64,000 bases of DNA from Paenibacillus sp. RC334 (lineage in GTDB: Bacteria; Bacillota; Bacilli; Paenibacillales; Paenibacillaceae), in the NCBI RefSeq assembly GCF_030034735.1, contig NZ_CP125370.1, positions 3,224,001-3,288,000 on the forward strand, given 5' to 3'. A program made the translations under genes and the position numbers. Below the pieces are notes generated by a model. The model saw only the letters and a list, made by a program, of their open reading frames with translations, did not search any database and was not told the origin of the DNA. Below, one piece after another: positions 26,429-34,558 of the stretch; the stretch's first letter is position 1, and each line of letters starts with the position of its first letter.

Positions 26429-26608
26429 TCAATTGATCGCTTTCAGTTCATCCGTAAGATGACGAAAAGCTACTTCATCTCCGGAGGCCAGCGCCTCATC
26501 AATATCCTTGTAGAGCTTTTCACTCCGGTGTTTACGTAATGCCTCGTCCAAAACCATTTCAGCAGACAGGCCCAACATTACTTCATAAGTAACCTTCATT
26601 TTATCCAT
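26429..26608 (-). CDS. Small IDEAL-domain protein
   Basis: 59-residue protein (start MDKMKVTYEVM behind TTGGAGGTG). It ends in an IDEAL domain (YKDIDEALASGDEVAFRHL), a short helical motif found in Firmicutes in YpiB-like proteins and ComK/ClpC-related adaptors. In B. subtilis ypiB lies in the corresponding position downstream of the aromatic operon. A longer frame to 26665 has no ribosome site. Confidence 0.8.
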   Translation of the reverse strand: MDKMKVTYEVMLGLSAEMVLDEALRKHRSEKLYKDIDEALASGDEVAFRHLTDELKAIN

Positions 26609-26630
26609 AGGATGCACCTCCAACATGAGT

Positions 26631-27137
26631 TTAAGAGATCCTATATTCTTTTCCTTTCGCCACATAGCTGAGTGCCGTCCGTGACATCCGCTGCAAATCT
26701 GCGTCTGTCAATTCTCGCACCACTTTGGCAGGTGTACCGAGAGAAAGAGTATAGGGTGGTATTTTGGTATTTTCCGTAACGACCGACCCTGCTCCTATTA
26801 AAGCATATTCACCAAGCTCAGCTCCGTTGAGTACAATGGCCCCCATACCGATTAAAGTGCCTTTGCCTACCGTACAACCATGGATAATCGCAGCATGTCC
26901 CACCGAAATATCATCCGCAAGCACCAGGGGCTGGTCCGTGTTCACATGTCCCACGACACCGTCCTGGATATTGCAGCGTTCACCGATGATGACAGGCGCC
27001 ATATCCCCGCGCAGTACGGCATTGAACCAAACTGAGGAATCTTGGCCGATCGTTACCTTTCCGACAATTTTTGCTCCTTCTGCCACATAGACAGATGAAT
27101 GGAGCTGTGGCATGTTCCCGTTATAGTGAATCAGCAT
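26631..27137 (-). CDS. Gamma carbonic anhydrase family protein
   Basis: Left-handed beta-helix hexapeptide-repeat protein of 168 residues. Three histidine ligands typical of gamma carbonic anhydrase-like proteins are visible in NIQDGVVGHVNTD, VGHAAIIHGCTVG (two His). LRGDMAPVIIGE and NGAELGEYALIGAGSVVTE show the hexad pattern. The start MLIHYNG at 27137 is behind GAGAGGGTGAAG. Family members may be hydratases or only metal-binding scaffolds. Confidence 0.85.
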   Translation of the reverse strand: MLIHYNGNMPQLHSSVYVAEGAKIVGKVTIGQDSSVWFNAVLRGDMAPVIIGERCNIQDGVVGHVNTDQPLVLADDISVGHAAIIHGCTVGKGTLIGMGAIVLNGAELGEYALIGAGSVVTENTKIPPYTLSLGTPAKVVRELTDADLQRMSRTALSYVAKGKEYRIS

Positions 27138-27188
27138 CAACTTCACCCTCTCATTTTGGGTGAATTCTATCAACATGTATGCTGCTTG

Positions 27189-28298
27189 TCAATGGAGCCG
27201 CATACCCGGGTCGTTCCGCCCAATGCGGTACTCCCCTGCCAGCTTCAGCCCCCAGGCGGTCATCTGTACAGATGGCCCCGTCGAATGCTCACCCAGACGA
27301 AGCATACCCAAGTGGAGCATCATTCGTATAATTCTCTGATCAAAGACCGAACGGGGCGTATCATAATAAAACGGTCTGATCAGCGGGCCGATATGTACAA
27401 AAAGTGACTCCGAGGACGTCCAGGGCCTGGCACATTCTCCTATCCAGTAGACCAGAGAAAGTAGATTGGGAACGGCTCCTTTATACAATCTTAACCAAAA
27501 CCTGAATAGCTGCATCATCTCATCCTCGATCGCGTGCTCCCTGCGTGCCTCCCCCTTTGCCGTCAGCACAACACGATCCCCCTTCTCCTCAATAAACCTG
27601 GAGTGACGGGCATAATCATATAGCAATGCCATTCGGTCGGGATAAAACTTAAAGGAGGAGCCATATCCAAAACGCCAGCCCCCTTTGCCCAAAAGCGGCT
27701 CCGCAATATGCAAATGCTCCATCAACTGCTGCTGATTGCGACGATACCATGCCCCCTCCGGGTTAAGCGGAACTTCATGCTGCTCCATGTACTGAAGGAA
27801 AAGTCGTAAATCCTCCGCCAAAAGATGTCCCTCATCCCGGTATGACGTTGGCTCACTTACCCGGATCATTCCGTTTTGCAAGTCTTGCACCATGACACGG
27901 CGGAAACGCTCCTTCATGTCCAACGGAATTTGATACAAATACCGCGTATTGTGCGTCGAACCGTTGAACAGCCAGCCACTGTTGCGTAAACGGGCCACAA
28001 TGTCGCGCGGTCGCTCACCGGAATCCCCATCCTCCTCGGCAGATTGTTTAGCAATCGCAATCAATTCCTCCATACTGAAATAAGGCCGGTCATCGAATAG
28101 CAGTGCGTTCAAAAACCTTACCTCTGACAACTTCAGCTCCCTGACCTGCATCTCAAAAAAACTGCTGCTGCCGAGCTTTGTCAAAATGCCCTGGATCAGC
28201 TCATGTTTGGAATTGGGCTTACAGTCACATTCGTAATACACCGCGATTCTGTTCAAATGCACAATATCCGCAAATGTCAGCATATCCGCCAGATTCAT
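27189..28298 (-). CDS. Protein of unknown function, possible winged-helix content
   Basis: 369 residues, soluble, without signal or membrane segments. The N-terminus (MLTFADIVHLNRIAVYYECD, SKHELIQGILTKL) and repeated helical blocks with short strands (RDIVARLRNSGWLFNG, LLYDYARHSRFIEEKGDRVV) look like several winged-helix units. This is weakly similar in style to the N-terminal region of XPB/Ssl2-type proteins. That is only an impression. The gene lies between the histidine phosphatase and gamma carbonic anhydrase genes, all in one direction. Confidence 0.65.
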   Translation of the reverse strand: MNLADMLTFADIVHLNRIAVYYECDCKPNSKHELIQGILTKLGSSSFFEMQVRELKLSEVRFLNALLFDDRPYFSMEELIAIAKQSAEEDGDSGERPRDIVARLRNSGWLFNGSTHNTRYLYQIPLDMKERFRRVMVQDLQNGMIRVSEPTSYRDEGHLLAEDLRLFLQYMEQHEVPLNPEGAWYRRNQQQLMEHLHIAEPLLGKGGWRFGYGSSFKFYPDRMALLYDYARHSRFIEEKGDRVVLTAKGEARREHAIEDEMMQLFRFWLRLYKGAVPNLLSLVYWIGECARPWTSSESLFVHIGPLIRPFYYDTPRSVFDQRIIRMMLHLGMLRLGEHSTGPSVQMTAWGLKLAGEYRIGRNDPGMRLH

Positions 28299-28412
28299 CG
28301 TTCCATCGCCTCGTCACTGGACTGTCATCCGGAATTGATTCTTACCTGTTGTACCCACAGCTTTGACGGAATGTTCAGACTCTAAACCTCTTTTTTACAA
28401 AGCTATAATTAA

Positions 28413-28461
28413 AAAATAAAAAGACCACGGCTTCTACGCTGAGTAGAAATTCGTGGTCTTT
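28413..28461 (-). terminator. Terminator after the histidine phosphatase gene
   Basis: AAAGACCACG/CGTGGTCTTT (28420-28429 with 28452-28461) with an inner TTCTAC/GTAGAA stem, followed on the minus strand by a T-rich tract. It separates the phosphatase gene from the unknown gene downstream. Confidence 0.85.
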
Positions 28462-28463
28462 CG

Positions 28464-29066
28464 TCAACCTTTTGAGTTACAATCGCTTTTTTCCTGTAAA
28501 TGTCTGGTGCAATTATACAACAGCGGCGTCCAATCCGTATCCTCACGCTGGAGAACACTCAGTGACAGATTGCCAATTCGTTCCGTAAACTTTTCCTGAT
28601 ACAAAGCCTTATACAAATTAGCCAAAAAACCGCCATGAGAAACGACCAGCAGGTTCTTGTCCCGGTTTTCCGACCAAATGGCCTCCATAAAAGCCAATCC
28701 GCGGAGTTGAAGAGCTTCATCGCTCTCCTGTCCCAGATCCAGCAGATGCCAGTCGCTCCCCCACTTCTTCTCACGCTCGACCTGCGTCATGCCCTCGACC
28801 TGACCATAAGCACGTTCTCTCAGCCGATCGTCTGGCTCCAGCAAAGGAAGATGAAGAGCAGATGCAATAATCTCTCCCGTCTCCTTGGCTCTCGAAAGGC
28901 TGCTTGTAATAAGTCCATCCCAATGATAGGGCTCATCTTTTAAACGTTCTGCCAACAAGCGTGCCTGCTGGCGCCCTTCCTCATTCAACGGAATATCACT
29001 GTGGCCCTGGATTTTACCTACCGCATTCCAATCCGTTAATCCATGTCTGATCAAGCCAATAAGCAT
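28464..29066 (-). CDS. Histidine phosphatase family protein (phosphoglycerate mutase-like)
   Basis: 200 residues. The phosphohistidine motif LIRHGLTDWN is at residue 5 and the second His is in LLVVSHGGFLANL near residue 145, with acid/base RERAYGQVEGM in between. The superfamily includes cofactor-dependent mutases, broad phosphatases (PhoE) and alpha-ribazole phosphatases. The sequence does not decide among these; the genomic context is neutral. Confidence 0.85.
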   Translation of the reverse strand: MLIGLIRHGLTDWNAVGKIQGHSDIPLNEEGRQQARLLAERLKDEPYHWDGLITSSLSRAKETGEIIASALHLPLLEPDDRLRERAYGQVEGMTQVEREKKWGSDWHLLDLGQESDEALQLRGLAFMEAIWSENRDKNLLVVSHGGFLANLYKALYQEKFTERIGNLSLSVLQREDTDWTPLLYNCTRHLQEKSDCNSKG

Positions 29067-29135
29067 CCTGTTGTTTCCTCCGCTATTTAGTTATTCAGGC
29101 ATTGTTATGAATCCGTATTGGACCCAGCTGTGCTG

Positions 29136-29762
29136 CTAATTTCTAACCCGTCTCGCACGATGAATCCAGCCCAGAGAAAATAAGGCAAGCGCAAGTGCCA
29201 ACACAGACAGCAACATCCAATATTGCGGGTAAGTAGGAACAATGCTTGCAACCAGCGGGTCCATAATGCCACTATTCACATCTTTAATGTGGTATTGATA
29301 TTGTGGAGATGTACTTGTAGTTTCTAGCAAGCCTGTCGGTAAAATACCCGTATCCATGACAGGTGCCGCTTGAGGAGGGTTTTCTTGAGAGGAGCTTCCA
29401 TTCCAGTTCAAAAACAAAAAGCTACACAAAAATACCGCCAAAAATCCGGCGATCCACACGGACATATACTTACGAGATGCCGGGTTCACACGCGCACGCC
29501 GATGCTCGCCGGGAACAAGCCACGGTGACTCTTCATAAATCCGATCCATGACCCTGCGATTCATTGCTTCCGCCTGCTCATCTGTTATCTCAAAGGAAAT
29601 ATCGCGAATAGCGGATCCACTTTCTTTTGACAAATTCCACTCATTTTCTTTCGAACCATGCTCCCATCCGGCAGACGAGCTTTTGGCCCGTCTGTGCTCC
29701 GAGTCTTGTTTCGATACATTTTTGCCTGTAGCGAACAAATCCTCAGCGTCCCTGGATTTCAT
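29136..29762 (-). CDS. Membrane protein coupled to an ECF sigma factor, probable anti-sigma factor
   Basis: 208 residues: a hydrophilic charged N-terminal part (1-105, predicted cytoplasmic), a transmembrane helix (MSVWIAGFLAVFLCSFLFLNW), an external loop, and a second helix near the C-terminus (MLLSVLALALALFSLGWI). Its start overlaps the sigma gene stop (ATGA), the usual arrangement for a sigma/anti-sigma pair. No zinc-binding HxxxCxxC motif is seen, so membership in a known anti-sigma class is inferred from context only. Confidence 0.65.
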   Translation of the reverse strand: MKSRDAEDLFATGKNVSKQDSEHRRAKSSSAGWEHGSKENEWNLSKESGSAIRDISFEITDEQAEAMNRRVMDRIYEESPWLVPGEHRRARVNPASRKYMSVWIAGFLAVFLCSFLFLNWNGSSSQENPPQAAPVMDTGILPTGLLETTSTSPQYQYHIKDVNSGIMDPLVASIVPTYPQYWMLLSVLALALALFSLGWIHRARRVRN

Positions 29763-30355
29763 TGGCTGCTCATCCCTTCGTTTTCCTCATAGAGAGGCTC
29801 AAAAAAATAAGGCTCCAACTGCGTCTTCACACTGGTTCTGGCCCGGAAAAGCAACGATTTCACCGCACTGACCGTCTGCCCCAAAATCGTAGCAATCTCC
29901 TGATAGTCCAATTGCTCGTATTCGCGCAAAATCAGCGCAGACCGCTGCTTCTCTGGCAATCTGTTGATCGCTTCACGAACCATCTCTACCTTCTCGCCGC
30001 GAAGGACGGCCTGCTCTGGAATCACATCCAATGGAGCAACCGGCACATAACCGCTCTCCTCCAATGGAACCTGACCGCTACGATGCTTGCGAAGCTCGCT
30101 CAGCACCGTATTACGTGCAATCGTATATAACCATGTGGAGAACGATGCATCTACCTCGCGAAAAGAGTGAAGGCTCCGGTACGCTTTATAAAACGTCTCC
30201 GAGCATAAGTCCTCAGCAATCATTTCCAGGTTCGAACTTTTTAGCATATGATAAACAAAAGCTAAAATTTTACGTTGGTGCCGCCTCATTAATTCTGAAT
30301 AAACCTCAACATTTCCTTGTTTGATTTCCTGAATCATCTGGGAATCTGTCATCAT
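29759..30355 (-). CDS. RNA polymerase ECF-type sigma factor
   Basis: 198-residue sigma-70 family protein. Region 2 is EVYSELMRRHQRKILAFVYHML...DLCSETFYKAYRSLHSF...FSTWLYTIARN. Region 4 is INRLPEKQRSALILREYEQ with the helix-turn-helix YQEIATILGQTVSAVKSLLFRAR. The start at 30355 follows GAGGAGGG. Translationally coupled to a two-helix membrane protein that probably sequesters it. The target regulon cannot be read from this window. Confidence 0.9.
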   Translation of the reverse strand: MMTDSQMIQEIKQGNVEVYSELMRRHQRKILAFVYHMLKSSNLEMIAEDLCSETFYKAYRSLHSFREVDASFSTWLYTIARNTVLSELRKHRSGQVPLEESGYVPVAPLDVIPEQAVLRGEKVEMVREAINRLPEKQRSALILREYEQLDYQEIATILGQTVSAVKSLLFRARTSVKTQLEPYFFEPLYEENEGMSSQ

Positions 30356-30766
30356 CCGAGTGAGACCCTCCTCGCCCATACATGTGCTGTTCTCCCATCC
30401 GATTCTGTCTATATATACCGAACAGGCCAAAAAAAGTTGCGCACTCTGCGCAAATGGATGAAACAGCATCATGGAACATTTGTTTTTTTCTTACCCTATG
30501 TAGTGCCAACAATAACGGTGCTATCCCAACATTTCTCAACATCCACAATGGACTTACCCATTGTACCACAAAATAGTCGTCAGTAAAAAAGTCCAAAATC
30601 CCCGTGATTTCCATCACGAGCTACATAACGCTAGCAACCGTTTACGATATGCGGCATTTCCAACCTATTTTAAGTTTTTCAAGATAAAGTCACATAACCT
30701 TGAATCTGTCCCTTTTGAATACGCTGGTAAGAATAATTACCCAAAAGAAAACGCTTTAAAAAATCA

Positions 30767-30795
30767 TTGACAAAATGAAAACGTATACATATAAT
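30767..30795 (+). promoter_or_regulatory. Consensus sigma-A promoter of a candidate small RNA
   Basis: TTGACA (30767-30772), 17-nt spacer, TATAAT (30790-30795): a perfect match to consensus. A cre-like sequence GAAAACGCTTT lies at about 30747-30757, centred near -50, compatible with CcpA activation but not proof of it. No gene follows on this strand before a strong terminator. Confidence 0.85.
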
Positions 30796-30801
30796 AAAAG
30801 T

Positions 30802-30889
30802 ACAGTATGGTTTCTCTCCACTCCTATCCTACTCAGCTACTCCATAAGAGCAGCTACCACCCGGGGCTTTACCCGGGTGGTTTTTTTTT
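30802..30889 (+). ncRNA. Candidate small RNA of about 88 nt
   Basis: Between a perfect sigma-A promoter and an intrinsic terminator (ACCACCCGGG/CCCGGGTGGT, 30856-30865 with 30872-30881, nine T) lies a short region with no start codon behind a ribosome site. The 5' half is unpaired and C/U-rich (TTTCTCTCCACTCCTATCC, then CTACTCC). Such sequence can pair with AGGAG ribosome-binding sites, as in RoxS/RsaE-type riboregulators. It lies antisense to no gene, in the 660-nt gap between the sigma factor and DUF4183 genes. Function is inference; expression is untested. Confidence 0.6.
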
Positions 30890-30966
30890 GCTTTCAAGAA
30901 AACATAAGCCGTGAAGGTTGTAAGGTTCCCGCCTCTTTGCATTCAGCCTTGAAACCTGAACTAAAA

Positions 30967-31000
30967 ACTAAAAATCCCCTTGCTCCGATGCAAGGGGATT
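30967..31000 (-). terminator. Terminator after the short DUF4183 gene
   Basis: Perfect 11-bp stem AATCCCCTTGC/GCAAGGGGATT (30973-30983 with 30990-31000) followed on the minus strand by a T-rich tract. Confidence 0.85.
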
Positions 31001-31015
31001 ATTTGTCCTACTGGA

Positions 31016-31336
31016 TTATAACTGTGCCAAATTAACAGCTTCAATAATGAAAGGAGTATTTGCAGATATTGGTCCTGCGCTTCCGGTATTGATGGTCAGA
31101 GCTGATGTTGAAACCGAAAATGTGCCTTGTTCTTGCAGCACGCCATTGATGTAAAAATTGTAATAACCATTCGGTACTGTCGGGAACGCAGTTGCCGCTG
31201 TACCTGTATCATCTACAAAACTAGTTGCGGGAGTGTTTAGTCCCGGCGAAATCGGAGTTGTCGTCGGCCAAGTGTAGAAAAATCTGCTTGAAGTAACAGC
31301 CGCACTAATAACAACATTGAAAATAGAAAGAGCCAT
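31016..31336 (-). CDS. DUF4183 domain protein (short form)
   Basis: 106 residues, almost all DUF4183. The pattern FFYTWPTTTPISPG, ATSFVDDTGTAATAFP, YYNFYINGVLQEQGTFS and PFIIEAVN matches the family. These proteins are common in spore-forming Firmicutes and rich in Thr/Ser/Ala; a surface or spore-envelope role is suspected but not established. Strong AAGGAGGTG site. A perfect 11-bp inverted repeat lies just upstream of that site. Second of two tandem family members. Confidence 0.8.
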   Translation of the reverse strand: MALSIFNVVISAAVTSSRFFYTWPTTTPISPGLNTPATSFVDDTGTAATAFPTVPNGYYNFYINGVLQEQGTFSVSTSALTINTGSAGPISANTPFIIEAVNLAQL

Positions 31337-31354
31337 ATTACTTTCACCTCCTTC

Positions 31355-31385
31355 CTATAATTTCAGTAAATGCATGAAATTATAG
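31355..31385. repeat. Perfect 11-bp inverted repeat before the short DUF4183 gene
   Basis: CTATAATTTCA (31355-31365) and TGAAATTATAG (31375-31385) with a 9-nt spacer. In the mRNA of the downstream gene the hairpin would stand directly 5' of the ribosome site, without a T run. It may protect or regulate the message, or be a protein operator between the two genes. Confidence 0.6.
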
Positions 31386-31415
31386 AAAGGAAGTGCCATA
31401 GTCTACGGTAACAAA

Positions 31416-32024
31416 TTAGTTGGCCGAATACTGCGCAACGAAGCCCACTGATTCTATAATTATAGGAGTACCAGATATAATCGTTTGCCCTGTAGGTTGG
31501 ATGGTCAAATTTTGGGGGCTAATGTTATATAGCTCTCCTTCTTGTAAGACGGCATTAATAAATAGATTAGTGTATCCGCTTGCTCCAAAGCTGATGAGCT
31601 CGTTAGCGGATTCACCAGCATCGTTTACAAATTGATGAGCTTGAATAACTAGCTCGCTCTCCAATTTGATATTAGAGTCGGCTACCCAAAAAAACCGTTT
31701 CACTGTTGGTAAAATGGTGATTGGCGAGCGTAAAAGCTTTTTGTTTTCAGGAGATGCCGTTTTTGGAATTAGCATGCGAAATTTTAAGGGACGACGTTTA
31801 TAATTGCGTTTAGAGTAATTAGCTGTACTCCATTTTTTAAGACACAAACGGAATATCCGTCTCTTACCGATTGCGATTTTTTTCTTCGAACGGAATGCCC
31901 GACAAGCAGACAATGAACCCAAACTTGTTTTTCTATATGGATGATGTCTATGTTTTCTTTTAGGATAATAGGCGACCTTAATGCTGTCACGGCTCAATTT
32001 AACTTTCGTTTTCAGATTAACCAT
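31416..32024 (-). CDS. DUF4183 domain protein with a strongly basic N-terminal extension
   Basis: 202 residues. Residues 1-100 are extremely rich in Lys, Arg, His and Tyr (YYPKRKHRHHPYRKTS, NYSKRNYKRRPLKF) with no predicted signal peptide. Residues about 105-202 form the DUF4183 domain (RFFWVADSNIKLESELVI, AHQFVNDAGESANEL, YTNLFINAVLQEGELYNIS, GTPIIIESVGF). The basic part resembles nucleic-acid- or polyanion-binding tails, or coat proteins that bind acidic surfaces. Strong ACAGGAGGCG site. Followed by the short family member. Confidence 0.75.
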   Translation of the reverse strand: MVNLKTKVKLSRDSIKVAYYPKRKHRHHPYRKTSLGSLSACRAFRSKKKIAIGKRRIFRLCLKKWSTANYSKRNYKRRPLKFRMLIPKTASPENKKLLRSPITILPTVKRFFWVADSNIKLESELVIQAHQFVNDAGESANELISFGASGYTNLFINAVLQEGELYNISPQNLTIQPTGQTIISGTPIIIESVGFVAQYSAN

Positions 32025-32208
32025 GTGAATCGCCTCCTGTTTATAAATACTATGCTATTTATGAACAGGAGAATGGACTTATAACCAAACAAAACTTAGA
32101 CAATGGTCTATTTTCACCCAAATTTAGGCCAATTCACCACCATATATTGTTCTGTGGAAGATGATCTATACACTAATTCGGTCAATTTAGGAATATATAT
32201 TTTATTAT

Positions 32209-32242
32209 GCAAAAGGCGAATGAAGATGTTCTCCATTCGCCT
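32209..32242 (-). terminator. Terminator at the end of the aromatic supraoperon
   Basis: Perfect 9-bp stem AGGCGAATG/CATTCGCCT (32214-32222 with 32234-32242), followed on the minus strand by TTTGCATAAT, a short T run. It lies 39 nt after tyrA. The rest of the 32025-32280 gap shows AT-rich sequence only. Confidence 0.7.
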
Positions 32243-32280
32243 GCCAAATCATTTTTTTAAATTTCCAATAAAGGAGATGG

Positions 32281-33369
32281 TCATACCACCACTTTATAAC
32301 TCATCGAATCCAGCAACGCCTTCGCCCGCTCCCAATCCTGCTCCTGACGGAAGGAAAGCCGCATAATACCGGGAACATCCTCCCGGCTTTCGATGATTTG
32401 CATATTGCTCAGGTTAATGCTGTTGTCCCCCAGCTCTGTTGCAATTCGACCGATAATCCCCGGGGTATCCGGTACATCAATATACAGATCAAACGTTGAG
32501 ACGATGACACCTTTGCGGCGTTCCGGCAGCTCACTGCGGAAATGTCCCGCCGTCAAAAACTCGTCAGCAATTCCCTCTCCGTCTTGTATTCTCAGTAAAT
32601 GGGTAAAACGCTCAATCTGCCCGTTCCACTCTTCCAGCAGACCTAGCAAAACATCACGATTGCTCAGCAAAATGTCCCGCCACACAATAGGATCACTGGA
32701 AGCAATTCGCGTAATATCGCGAAATCCGCCAGCAGCCAGCGTACGGTACAACGGATTTTCGTCATTGTGCTTGCGCACCTGATTCACCAGCGCCGCTGCA
32801 ATAATATGCGGAAGATGGCTGATCGCCCCGACAATGTCATCGTGCATATCAGGCTGGACACGCACAACCTGAGCTCCTGTATATTTCAACAGACGCTCCA
32901 GCGAACTGTATGCTTCCTCAGGCACACCTTCTGCGGGGGAAAGTACATAGTAGGCATTCTCAAACAGTAACGCAGAAGCAGCCTTCACACCGGAACGCTC
33001 CGAGCCGGCCATCGGATGGCCACCAATAAAATAAGCATGACGCAAAGAGATTTCCGACGCTTTATTGGCAATCGACGATTTTGTACTGCCTACATCGGTA
33101 ATAATACAACCCTCTTTAAGCGGCAACCTGCTTAACAGCTCCAGATAATGCTCCAGTAAGCCGACAGGTACGCATAAAAAAATAAAATCGGCATCCTCTG
33201 CCGCCTCTTCAACCGAAAGAGTCGCAGTGTCCACGACACCACGGCTCAACATCGGCTCCATGAGCTCGGGGAGATGAGCATGACCAACAACGGTAATGCC
33301 CGGCTTCCCTTTAAAACAAAGCGCAAGGGACCCACCGATCAGTCCCACGCCGAAAATGGCAATCTTCAT
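32281..33369 (-). CDS. tyrA: Prephenate dehydrogenase with ACT domain
   Basis: NAD-dependent decarboxylation of prephenate to 4-hydroxyphenylpyruvate (tyrosine branch). IAIFGVGLIGGSLAL is at residue 3, followed by DVGSTKSSI, FIGGHPMAGSERSG and the prephenate-binding SHLPHIIAAALV. The C-terminal ACT domain (residues about 290-362: VSTFDLYIDVPDTPGIIGRI) probably binds tyrosine for feedback. The ATG at 33369 is preferred to the TTG just before. Last gene of the supraoperon; aroA, which follows tyrA in B. subtilis, is not here. Confidence 0.95.
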   Translation of the reverse strand: MKIAIFGVGLIGGSLALCFKGKPGITVVGHAHLPELMEPMLSRGVVDTATLSVEEAAEDADFIFLCVPVGLLEHYLELLSRLPLKEGCIITDVGSTKSSIANKASEISLRHAYFIGGHPMAGSERSGVKAASALLFENAYYVLSPAEGVPEEAYSSLERLLKYTGAQVVRVQPDMHDDIVGAISHLPHIIAAALVNQVRKHNDENPLYRTLAAGGFRDITRIASSDPIVWRDILLSNRDVLLGLLEEWNGQIERFTHLLRIQDGEGIADEFLTAGHFRSELPERRKGVIVSTFDLYIDVPDTPGIIGRIATELGDNSINLSNMQIIESREDVPGIMRLSFRQEQDWERAKALLDSMSYKVVV

Positions 33370-33395
33370 CAATTATCAAATCCCATCTGCGGAAA

Positions 33396-34499
33396 TTATA
33401 GACGCGCTTTCGCCGCTTCCGCCCCCAGGACCTGTTCCAGCGCACGGATAAACCACTCATTTTGCGGCTGTGATCCAACCGACACCCTAATGTATGTCGG
33501 ATATTTGTGATGACCAGCGCGAATAATCACGCCTTTACGAAGCAGCTCCTGAAATACCTCACCCGACGGGCGACGTACATCCAGCATAATGAAATTACCA
33601 TGTGCCGGAAAATATTCCAGTCCAAGGCGCTTTAATTCATTTTGCAAATAGGCTCTGCCCTCTGCGTTGCGGTCACGGCATTCCTGCACAAAATCCTGAT
33701 CTTCCAACGCCGCAACCGCCGCAGCCTGTGCTACCCGCGAAGTATTGAACGGCTCACGAACCTGATTAATCAGGCGAATCGTTGCCACAGCTCCCATACC
33801 GTATCCGATGCGAAGCGATGCCAGACCGTAGATTTTGGAGAAAGTGCGCAATACAACCAGATTTTCATAGGCTGGCAATAAACGAATACCGTCTGGATAA
33901 GTGCTATCCGTCACAAACTCGAAATACGCCTCATCCAGCACAACCATAACATGCTTCGGCACCCGATCCAAAAATGCGATCAATTCTGCTTCAGGTACAA
34001 TCGTGCCTGTCGGGTTGTTCGGATTACAGATCCAGATCATTTTCGTACGGTCGTTAATCTGAGACAACATGGCTTCCAGATCATGCACCCCGTCACGCAA
34101 AGGCACCTCAACAGCAACCGCTCCCTCAATTTCCACATTGCTCTTGTATACGGAGAAGGTCTGATCGGCCATGATACTTTCTTCTCCGGGAAGAAGAAAA
34201 GCGCGCGTAATCAACGCAATAATCTCGTCAGAGCCACAGCCATAAATAAACTGATCCTCTTTCAAGCCCGTATGTTTAGACAGCGCCTGTGTTAAAGCTA
34301 CCGCGCTGCCGTCAGGATATACACTAATATTCGCAAATTCCTCCTGAATGGCCTGCAATACTTTAGGAGAGCTGCCATACGGATTTTCATTCGAGGCGAG
34401 CTTGATCACTTCATCAAGTCCCAGCTCACGCTTCACATCTTCAATCGGTTTACCGGGCTGATATACCGGCAAATGTACAATATGCGGTTTAGGTTGCAT
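33396..34499 (-). CDS. hisC: Histidinol-phosphate / aromatic amino acid aminotransferase
   Basis: PLP class I/II aminotransferase, 367 residues. NENPYGSSPKV (substrate end), GCGSDEIIALI, NPNNPTGTIVP, DEAYFEFV and the PLP lysine in RTFSKIYGLASLRIGYG are present. In Bacillus this enzyme serves both histidine synthesis and transamination to phenylalanine and tyrosine, which explains its place between trpA and tyrA. GGAGGTAGGGG precedes the ATG. Confidence 0.95.
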   Translation of the reverse strand: MQPKPHIVHLPVYQPGKPIEDVKRELGLDEVIKLASNENPYGSSPKVLQAIQEEFANISVYPDGSAVALTQALSKHTGLKEDQFIYGCGSDEIIALITRAFLLPGEESIMADQTFSVYKSNVEIEGAVAVEVPLRDGVHDLEAMLSQINDRTKMIWICNPNNPTGTIVPEAELIAFLDRVPKHVMVVLDEAYFEFVTDSTYPDGIRLLPAYENLVVLRTFSKIYGLASLRIGYGMGAVATIRLINQVREPFNTSRVAQAAAVAALEDQDFVQECRDRNAEGRAYLQNELKRLGLEYFPAHGNFIMLDVRRPSGEVFQELLRKGVIIRAGHHKYPTYIRVSVGSQPQNEWFIRALEQVLGAEAAKARL

Positions 34500-34558
34500 G
34501 CCCCTACCTCCTCTAATCCATTCAGAACTAAATTTGCTGCTTTCTATATTGATGCCAG

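Noticed and set aside
30810..30850. GAG-type repeats on the minus strand opposite the sRNA (possible second TRAP site)
   Set aside because: Irregular spacing and no transcript expected on that strand; likely a by-product of the C/U-rich sRNA.
30775..31035. Plus-strand open frame through the sRNA region
   Set aside because: It would start inside the promoter spacer and read through two terminators.
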